Part shown: positions 56,845 through 64,000 of the stretch, one piece after another
Layout of the letters: every line of letters starts with the position of its first letter
Numbering within the stretch: the first letter of the stretch is position 1
Assembly: GCF_030656875.1 (NCBI RefSeq)
Contig: NZ_CP130943.1
Coordinates: 1,178,001-1,242,000, forward strand
Direction of reading: 5' to 3'
DNA length: 64,000 nucleotides
DNA from: Prescottella sp. R16
GTDB taxonomy: Bacteria > Actinomycetota > Actinomycetes > Mycobacteriales > Mycobacteriaceae
Program-made: the position numbers and the translations under genes
The notes under the pieces: generated by a model
Database searches by the model: none
Told to the model about the DNA's origin: nothing
Seen by the model: only the letters and a program-made list of their open reading frames with translations

Positions 56845-57915
56845 GTGCAGGAAATGAACTGGTGGTCACGGGCGAACGTCTCGGTGCGCAACGCGTGGGG
56901 GCTCACGTTCGGAGGTGGTGTCGAGAAGGTGGAGCGGACGCCGTCGACGCCGATCCACCGGGAACACCACCGTGACCTGCACCGCTACGGTCCGGACACC
57001 GGTGGTCGGCCGGTGCTGCTGGTGCCGCCGCTCGCGGTGTCCACCCGCTGCTACGACCTGCGGCCCGGACAGAGCCTCGCGGCGCACCTCGTCGAGACGG
57101 GCCGCACCCCGTACGTCGTCGACTACGGCGACATCGGATACGCCGACCGGCACCTCGGATTCGAGGACTGGACCGACGACATCGTGCCCGGCGCGATCCG
57201 GCGGGTCAGCGAACTCCACGACGGCGCCGACGTCGACGTGATCGGCTGGAGCCTCGGCGGCACCCTGTCGCTGCTGACGGCGTCCGCCCACCCGGACCTG
57301 CCGATCGCGTCGATCACGGCCCTCGGCACCCCCATCGACTATTCGAAGATCCCGACGATGGCGGTCGCCCGCACTGTCGGACGCATCACCGGGCACCGCC
57401 CCGTCACCGAACTCACCCGACTCATGGGCGGCCTGCCGGCACCACTCGTGCAGATCGCCTACCGGGCCACCGCGCCGCAGCGGGAACTGCTCAAACCGTG
57501 GTTCGTCGCGAACAACCTGCACAACACCGAAACCCTCGCCCGCATGGAGGCCATCGACCGGTTCATGGCCGAGATGCCCGGCTACCCGGCCCGCCTCTTC
57601 TACCAGATGGCCGAGGAACTGGTCCTCGGCAACGGGCTGAACGAGGGGCGGATCACCTTGGGCGGCAGCACGATCAAACTCGCCGAACTGCGAGTCCCCG
57701 TGCTGGCGATCGGTGGCACCGGCGACGTCATCGCCACCGCCGACTCGGTCGGCGCAATCACCGACGTCCTCACCGGCGCGCCGTCCGTCCGCTTCGAGAC
57801 CGCTCCCGGCAGCCATCTCGGCCTCCTCGCCGGCCCGGCCGCCCGCGACACCACCTGGACGCACATCGACGACTTCCTGGGTGCCCGGGAGGAACGCGGC
57901 CTCGCGGCCGAATGA
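56845..57915 (+). CDS. Alpha/beta hydrolase, PHA-synthase-like
   Basis: 356 residues. Sequence layout of the PhaC/PhaE-like hydrolase group: LLVPPLAVSTRCYDLRPGQSLAAHLVE (given as parts), VVDYGDIGYADRHLGFEDW and a nucleophile elbow GWSLGG. The elbow has Ser where PHA synthases have Cys, so polymerisation is unlikely. An Asp (GTGDVIA) and a His (GSHLG) complete the triad. GTG 56845 is chosen for its AGGGGAG site; ATG 56806 would add 13 residues but has none, and a TAATGT box overlaps it. Confidence 0.8.
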   Translation: MQEMNWWSRANVSVRNAWGLTFGGGVEKVERTPSTPIHREHHRDLHRYGPDTGGRPVLLVPPLAVSTRCYDLRPGQSLAAHLVETGRTPYVVDYGDIGYADRHLGFEDWTDDIVPGAIRRVSELHDGADVDVIGWSLGGTLSLLTASAHPDLPIASITALGTPIDYSKIPTMAVARTVGRITGHRPVTELTRLMGGLPAPLVQIAYRATAPQRELLKPWFVANNLHNTETLARMEAIDRFMAEMPGYPARLFYQMAEELVLGNGLNEGRITLGGSTIKLAELRVPVLAIGGTGDVIATADSVGAITDVLTGAPSVRFETAPGSHLGLLAGPAARDTTWTHIDDFLGAREERGLAAE

Positions 57916-57949
57916 CGTCGCAGACGCCCGGTCGGGGACACTGGTCGTC

Positions 57950-59083
57950 ATGCCTGCCGCCGAAGACCTGTTCAGCCGGATGCGACGCCACCCCGACGTC
58001 GAAGCACCCAACCTGTTCGCCGTCGACGCGGCCGACCGGCTGATCCTCGACGAGGCCGCCGACGCCCTCACCGGCGCTCCGGACGGGCAACTGACAGTTG
58101 TCGGTGACCACTACGGCGCGCTCACCCTGGGGTCGATCGTCCGCTTCGGGGCGAGCGACGTTCGGGTACACCAGGATTCGCTCACCGGGGAACAGGCGCT
58201 CGCGAACAATGCGGACGCGGCCGGGCTGTCCGGCCACTACCGGTCGCTGCCGCTCGGCGCGGACCTGCTCACCGGTGCCCGCGTCGTGCTCCTGCAACTG
58301 CCCCGCAGTCTCGACGAGCTCGACGAGATCGCCGACACCGTCGCCCGCCACGCCGCCCCCGACGTCGTCGTCTACGCCGGCGGCCGCAACAAGCACATCA
58401 CCCCCGCCATGAACGACGTCCTGCGCCGCTCGTTCACCGACGTCCACGCCACCCTCGGCCGGCAGAAGTCCCGGGTCCTCGTCGCCACCGGATCACGGGA
58501 CCTGCCGCCGGAGTCCCCGTACCCCGTCACCGAGCACCTCGACGAACTCGGCCTCGACGTCGTCGCACACGGCGCCGTGTTCGCCGGGCCGCGACTCGAT
58601 ATCGGCACCCGGTTCCTGCTCGAGTTCCTGCCCCGGATGCGGGCCGCCGACATCGCCGTCGACCTCGGCTGCGGCACCGGCATCCTCGCCGTCCACCTCG
58701 CCCGGACCCGACCGGACGTCGCCGTCACCGCCGTCGACCAGTCCGCGGCCGCCGTCGCGTCGGCCACCGCGACCGCGCGGGCCAACGGGGTGGGGGACCG
58801 GGTGCGGGCGCTGCGGGACGACGCCGCCGCCTCCCTGCCCGACGCGAGCGTCGACCTGATCCTGTGCAACCCGCCGTTCCACGTCGGCGCCGCCGTCCAC
58901 ACCGGTGGTGCCGGCAAGATGTTCGACGCCGCCGGCCGGATCCTGCGCCCGGGCGGGGAACTGTGGACCGTCTACAACTCGCACCTCGGCTACCGGCGCG
59001 CCCTCACCCGCACCGTCGGACCCACCGACGTGATGGGCCGCAACACCAAGTTCACCGTCACCCGGTCGACACGCGTGCGGTAA
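57950..59083 (+). CDS. Class-I methyltransferase, RlmG/RsmC-like
   Basis: 377 residues. A degenerate N-terminal methyltransferase-like domain (about 1-180) is followed by the active domain with VDLGCGTGILAVHLA and the N2-guanine-type catalytic motif NPPFH (about 307-311). Duplicated domains plus NPPFH are the hallmark of RsmC/RlmG rRNA guanine-N2 methyltransferases. Exact nucleotide not assignable. ATG 57950 is 34 bases after the hydrolase gene. Its stop abuts that of the convergent gene. Confidence 0.87.
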   Translation: MPAAEDLFSRMRRHPDVEAPNLFAVDAADRLILDEAADALTGAPDGQLTVVGDHYGALTLGSIVRFGASDVRVHQDSLTGEQALANNADAAGLSGHYRSLPLGADLLTGARVVLLQLPRSLDELDEIADTVARHAAPDVVVYAGGRNKHITPAMNDVLRRSFTDVHATLGRQKSRVLVATGSRDLPPESPYPVTEHLDELGLDVVAHGAVFAGPRLDIGTRFLLEFLPRMRAADIAVDLGCGTGILAVHLARTRPDVAVTAVDQSAAAVASATATARANGVGDRVRALRDDAAASLPDASVDLILCNPPFHVGAAVHTGGAGKMFDAAGRILRPGGELWTVYNSHLGYRRALTRTVGPTDVMGRNTKFTVTRSTRVR

Positions 59084-59392
59084 CTACCGGGCCGGACCAC
59101 CACCGGCGGAGTCCCCGTCGACCTGACCTCGATGCGTGCCGAGATCCTCGACGATCACACCGTCGACGATCTCCGCGCTCTGCAGTTCGTCGTCGTCCTC
59201 CCGGGCGTCCCCGCTCACCGGGACGTCCGGCTCCTCCTCCGCGAGCCGCTCGTCGAGCGTTTCCCGCTCGTCGGAGTCGTACCACCGATCGGGGGCGTCC
59301 ACGACGTCGTCGCCGTCCTCGTTGCGCACCTCGTCGGAGTCGAGGCTCTCGCTGACACCCAGGGTGTCGTCCGGTCCATTGTCGGTACTCAT
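59084..59392 (-). CDS. DUF5709-like acidic protein
   Basis: 102 residues, strongly acidic. LGVSESLDSDEV, APDRWYDSDERETLDERLAEEEPDV match the DUF5709 pattern known from actinobacteria. Function unknown. ATG 59392 starts MSTDNGPDDTLG, the usual N-terminus; an upstream start would add an Arg-rich stretch. No membrane segment. Confidence 0.8.
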   Translation of the reverse strand: MSTDNGPDDTLGVSESLDSDEVRNEDGDDVVDAPDRWYDSDERETLDERLAEEEPDVPVSGDAREDDDELQSAEIVDGVIVEDLGTHRGQVDGDSAGGGPAR

Positions 59393-59608
59393 GGACTCGA
59401 TTGTCGGCCGCATCGAGAATTTCCGCTGGATTCGCACAGAAACCGGATACCGTGAGGTCGGATCATCGTATGGCGATTGGGGCGGACTGCCCGGTAGAGT
59501 CCGAATTGTCCATCTGGGGCGGGCCGTAGGTATCGGGACGCGGGAACTTTCCGCTCCCCGCGGGACGTTTCATCGGCAGACAGACGACCACGAGAAGGGA
59601 TGTGCACG

Positions 59609-60445
59609 GTGCGTACCACCAGCAATCCGGTGTTCAAGAACCTCCCCAAACAGGAGGGCGGCTACGCCACATTCGGATCTGCGCAGGCGGGCGCCGCGCA
59701 GATGAGCCAGGGCTTCGGCCAGCAGTACCAGGCACCCGAGCAGTATCAGACGCCGTCGCGGGCCATGACCATCGACGACGTCGTCACCAAGACCGCGATC
59801 ACCCTCGGTGTGCTGACGATCTCGGCGATCGTCTCCTACTTCCTGGTCGACGGAAACCCGAACCTCGCGGCACCGCTCGTCATCGGCGGCGGCCTCGTCG
59901 GCTTCGTCCTGGTGATGGTCGCGTCGTTCGGCCGCAAGATGGACAATCCGGCGATCGTCCTCGCCTACGCGGTGTGTGAGGGCCTGTTCCTCGGTGCGCT
60001 GTCGTTCCTGATGACGTTCCAGATCCAGGGTGCCGACGCGTCCGTGCTCATCGGCCAGGCGGTGCTCGGCACGTTCGGCGTCTTCTTCGGCATGCTCGTC
60101 GTCTACAAGACCGGCGCCATCCGCGTCACCCCGCGCCTGACCCGCATGATCATCGGTGGCCTCATCGGTGTCGTGGTCCTGGTGCTCGGCAACATGGTCG
60201 CCAGCTTCTTCACCGACGGCGGCTTCGGTCTGCGGGACGGCGGCACCGTCGCCATCATCTTCAGCCTCGTGTGCATCGCGCTCGCCGCGTTCAGCTTCCT
60301 GCTGGACTTCGACGCCGCCGACGAGCTGATCCGCGCCCAGGCCCCGGAGAAGGCCGCGTGGGGCGTCGCCCTCGGCCTCACCGTCACCCTGGTGTGGCTG
60401 TACGTCGAGATCCTGCGTCTGCTGAGCTACTTCAACAACGACTAG
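59609..60445 (+). CDS. Bax inhibitor-1 / YccA family membrane protein
   Basis: 278 residues, seven TM helices after a Gln-rich 55-residue cytoplasmic N-terminus. RTTSNPVFKNLPKQEGGYATFG is the usual actinobacterial N-terminus, so GTG 59609 is chosen; GAAGGGA lies nine bases before it, while ATG 59600 overlaps that site. The family includes pH-dependent Ca2+ leak proteins and YccA, an FtsH modulator. Role here unknown. Confidence 0.9.
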   Translation: MRTTSNPVFKNLPKQEGGYATFGSAQAGAAQMSQGFGQQYQAPEQYQTPSRAMTIDDVVTKTAITLGVLTISAIVSYFLVDGNPNLAAPLVIGGGLVGFVLVMVASFGRKMDNPAIVLAYAVCEGLFLGALSFLMTFQIQGADASVLIGQAVLGTFGVFFGMLVVYKTGAIRVTPRLTRMIIGGLIGVVVLVLGNMVASFFTDGGFGLRDGGTVAIIFSLVCIALAAFSFLLDFDAADELIRAQAPEKAAWGVALGLTVTLVWLYVEILRLLSYFNND

Positions 60446-60458
60446 CCTCGCAACGCCT

Positions 60459-60496
60459 CGAAGGGCGGTCGTCGCAGCTGCGACGACCGCCCTTCG
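60459..60496 (+). terminator. 38-base perfect palindrome after the Bax-inhibitor-like gene
   Basis: CGAAGGGCGGTCGTCGCAG (60459-60477) is followed at once by its exact reverse complement, then TCGTCGTTT. It starts 14 bases after the stop and would end rightward transcripts. Confidence 0.85.
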
Positions 60497-60526
60497 TCGT
60501 TTCCCGGAAAGGCTTCCCGGAAGCCA

Positions 60527-60581
60527 CAACGGGCGGTTACTGCGTTCGGCACTCGGCCGATGTCGCAGTAACCGCCCGTTG
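60527..60581 (-). terminator. Terminator of the thiolase gene
   Basis: 18-bp perfect arms at 60527-60544 and 60564-60581 with a 19-base loop, 13 bases beyond the leftward thiolase stop. Confidence 0.8.
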
Positions 60582-60593
60582 CAGCGGAATCGA

Positions 60594-61811
60594 CTAGCTC
60601 AGGCGCTCGATGACCATCGCCATGCCCTGGCCGCCGCCGACACACATGGTCTCGACACCGAACTGCTTGTCCTGCGTCTGCAGGTTGTTGATCAGCGTCG
60701 CGGTGATGCGGGCGCCGGTCATGCCGAACGGGTGGCCGAGAGCGATGGCGCCACCGGAGATGTTGATCTTGTCCTCGTCGAGCTCCAGTGCGCGGGCCGA
60801 GCCCAGCACCTGCACCGCGAACGCCTCGTTGATCTCGTACAGGTCGATGTCCGAGGTGGACATCTTCGCGTAGCCGAGGGCCTTCTTGACGGCCTCGATC
60901 GGGCCGAGGCCCATGATCTCGGGGGACAGGCCGGTCGCAGCGGTCGCGACGACGCGCGCGAGCGGGGTCAGGCCGAGAGCCTTCGCCTTGGTGTCGCTCA
61001 TGATGACGAGCGCGGCGGCACCGTCGTTGAGCGGGCAGGCGTTGCCGGCGGTGACGGTGCCGTCGGGGCGGAAGATCGCCTTGAGCTGGCTGACCTTCTC
61101 GTAGGTGGTGCCGGCGCGCGGGCCGTCGTCGGTGGTGACGACGGTGCCGTCGGCCAGCGTGACCGGGGAGATCTCGCGCTCGAAGAAGCCGGCGTTGATG
61201 GCGGCCTCGGCACGGTTCTGCGAACGGACGCCCCAGAGGTCCTGGTCCTCGCGGGAGATACCGGTCAGCGACGCGACGTTCTCGGCGGTGTGGCCCATGC
61301 CGAGATAGATGTCGGGCAGCAGGCCCTCCTCGCGCGGGTCGGTCCACGGGATGCCGCCCTCGGCGAGCTTCGCGCTGCGGGCCTGTGCCTCGTCGTAGCG
61401 GGGGTTCTTGGTGTCGGGCCAGCCGTCGGCGTTGCCGGTCTTGAAGCTGGAGACGGACTCGACGCCTGCGGAGATGTAGACGTCGCCCTCACCGGCGCGG
61501 ATCGCGTGCATCGCCATGCGGGTGCTCTGCAGCGACGACGAGCAGTAGCGGTTGACGGTGACGCCGGGCATGAAGTCGTAGCCGAGGGTGGTGGCGACGA
61601 CCTTGGCGATGTTGAAGCCGGACTGACCGGCGGGCTGGCCGCAGCCCATGATCAGGTCGTCGACCTCGGTGGGGTCGAGCTCGGGAACCTTCGCCAGCGC
61701 GGCGGCGACCATCTGGGCGGCCAGATCGTCCGGACGGATGCTCGCCAGCGAACCCTTGTGAGCGCGGCCGATGGGCGAACGGGCGGCTGAGACGATAACT
61801 GCCTCGGGCAT
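60594..61811 (-). CDS. Acetyl-CoA C-acyltransferase (thiolase, FadA3-like)
   Basis: 405 residues. Nucleophile Cys in NRYCSSSLQS (about 89-98), NEAFAVQVLG, the GGAIALGHPFGMTGAR His motif and the second Cys in CVGGGQGMAMV. It carries out thiolytic cleavage in beta-oxidation or the reverse condensation. By motif and by position opposite cbs it resembles M. tuberculosis fadA3 (Rv1074c near Rv1077). Chain-length preference unknown. Confidence 0.92.
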   Translation of the reverse strand: MPEAVIVSAARSPIGRAHKGSLASIRPDDLAAQMVAAALAKVPELDPTEVDDLIMGCGQPAGQSGFNIAKVVATTLGYDFMPGVTVNRYCSSSLQSTRMAMHAIRAGEGDVYISAGVESVSSFKTGNADGWPDTKNPRYDEAQARSAKLAEGGIPWTDPREEGLLPDIYLGMGHTAENVASLTGISREDQDLWGVRSQNRAEAAINAGFFEREISPVTLADGTVVTTDDGPRAGTTYEKVSQLKAIFRPDGTVTAGNACPLNDGAAALVIMSDTKAKALGLTPLARVVATAATGLSPEIMGLGPIEAVKKALGYAKMSTSDIDLYEINEAFAVQVLGSARALELDEDKINISGGAIALGHPFGMTGARITATLINNLQTQDKQFGVETMCVGGGQGMAMVIERLS

Positions 61812-62091
61812 GGAAACTCCTTATCGGGTTGGTCTTTTCGCCCATGAACTTACGTTGCCGCGGCGTGATCTCCATGCGGCTCCCTGCCGTCGCGCGCGGG
61901 AAGCCGTGCCGCGATCCCGTCCGGGCGCCGAGAAACAGGCGTGACCAGGGAGGATCGGGTTGCCGTCGGTGTGGATTCCGGCAGGGGCTGCGGTGGGTGC
62001 CGGTCTCGCTGAGTGAGAGAGCGTTCCGGTGCGGCGACGAGTTGCACTGCTCCGGTGGTCGTGTCCGAATCAGATCTGGAAGCATGGGGCC
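61812..62091. other. Divergent promoter region, thiolase / cystathionine beta-synthase
   Basis: 280 bases with no convincing gene on either strand. GATAAGGAG on the minus strand is the thiolase ribosome binding site. No clear palindrome or riboswitch is seen. AGATCTGGAAGC just before the cbs ATG is the only purine-rich candidate binding site on that side. Confidence 0.4.
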
Positions 62092-63474
<1,383 letters not shown>

Positions 63475-63511
63475 TCCCGCACCTTACCCACGGGTCAGTA
63501 CACTCTCGCCC

Positions 63512-64000
63512 ATGCAGTGGGGGAGAGGGACCGGGGCTGCCGCATGTCTTGCGGCAGTGGTGATCACGGGATCGGCGTGCGCGAGCACGGTGACGGGGAC
63601 GCCGCGGGCGCAGGAGCCTGCGGCGTCCTCGTCGGCCGGTGCGCCGTCGCGCATGCCGGACGCCACGGCCGGGACGGTGCCGGTGTCGGCGCCGACGTGC
63701 GCGGACATCGAACCGGCCGTCGCGGGTGTGCTGCGGGACTACCGGCTGGACCGGAGTCCGCTGCTGCCGGGGTCGGACGTCATGACGATGTGTTTCTTCG
63801 AGAAGAACGGCGGTACCGGGGCCGGGACCGTCTCGGTGTCGCTGACGCAGTCGCATCAGACCACCGACCAGTTGAACCGGACCCGCGACTATCTGAAGGC
63901 GACACGACCGGATCAGCTCGTCGACTCGCCGGCCGCGACCCGGCTGGGCGGATACCTCTCCGAACCGCTCGGGGACGGAAACCTGGCGCTGGTACTGCCC
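63512..64000 (+). CDS. Lipoprotein, DUF3558-like (cut by window end)
   Basis: At least 163 residues, still open at 64000. Signal peptide MQWGRGTGAAACLAAVVITG followed by lipobox GSAC (Cys23), then an Ala/Ser/Pro-rich linker. A domain with spaced Cys residues (SAPTCADIEP and TMCFFEKNG) resembles the DUF3558 mycobacterial lipoproteins. GTG and ATG codons further in would cut the signal, so ATG 63512 is preferred. It lies 37 bases after cbs. Confidence 0.78.
   Translation, partial: MQWGRGTGAAACLAAVVITGSACASTVTGTPRAQEPAASSSAGAPSRMPDATAGTVPVSAPTCADIEPAVAGVLRDYRLDRSPLLPGSDVMTMCFFEKNGGTGAGTVSVSLTQSHQTTDQLNRTRDYLKATRPDQLVDSPAATRLGGYLSEPLGDGNLALVLP

Overview
This 64 kb window is GC-rich DNA with frequent GTG and TTG starts, many 1 to 4 base start/stop overlaps, a complete ergothioneine cluster and a core gene order close to that of Mycobacterium tuberculosis. 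The order ispE, acyl-AMP ligase (pks16), pth, rplY, prs, glmU, TetR, mfd, mazG, lpqU-like, eno, ftsB-like, DUF501, ppx matches my memory of Rv1011 to Rv1026. The most likely host is a chromosome of Rhodococcus or a close relative (Mycobacteriales). Genus is inferred from gene content; no search was run. I see no insertion sequence, prophage, CRISPR array or replication origin.

Layout. 1-3.6 kb: leftward copper operon copZ, secreted His-rich protein, copA, behind a CsoR-type palindrome. 3.6-8.2 kb: cold-shock gene, then ispE and an ABC-F ATPase flanked by two SnoaL-like genes. 8.2-15.7 kb: amino-acid decarboxylase, 3-hydroxyisobutyryl-CoA hydrolase-like gene, an aldo-keto reductase/MFS pair opposite a MarR regulator, an F420-type oxidoreductase, pnuC and an FMN reductase with a perfect operator palindrome. 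15.8-24.5 kb: prfC, acyl-AMP ligase, small membrane and Ltp-repeat genes, a TPP riboswitch driving an SDR and a flavin monooxygenase, pth, rplY. 24.7-33.8 kb: FAD enzyme, egtE divergent from egtABCD, acetyltransferase, zinc-ribbon and DUF2461 genes. 33.8-41.7 kb: prs-glmU, tRNA-Gln, TetR-mfd-mazG.

41.7-47.7 kb: a leftward accessory block between mazG and the lpqU-like gene, holding an ABC-F protein with a leader peptide and hairpin, a methyltransferase, and efeUOB iron uptake. 47.8-52.3 kb: lytic transglycosylase, eno, ftsB-like, DUF501, ppx, tRNA-Leu(TAA). 52.3-59.4 kb: GNAT, MFS-TetR operon, a two-component flavin monooxygenase, an alpha/beta hydrolase, an rRNA-methyltransferase-like gene, DUF5709-like gene. 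59.6-64 kb: Bax-inhibitor-like membrane protein, thiolase, cystathionine beta-synthase and a lipoprotein cut by the window end.

Themes. Thiol and redox metabolism (ergothioneine, cystathionine beta-synthase, several flavin oxidoreductases) and metal handling (copper, iron) dominate the accessory content. The most interesting signals are regulatory: a TPP riboswitch before a non-thi operon, a tandem 14-bp repeat carrying egtC's stop and egtD's start, a probably leaderless uORF-hairpin before an ABC-F gene, and a TATAGTTGA operator half-site shared by two flavin-reductase loci 40 kb apart.
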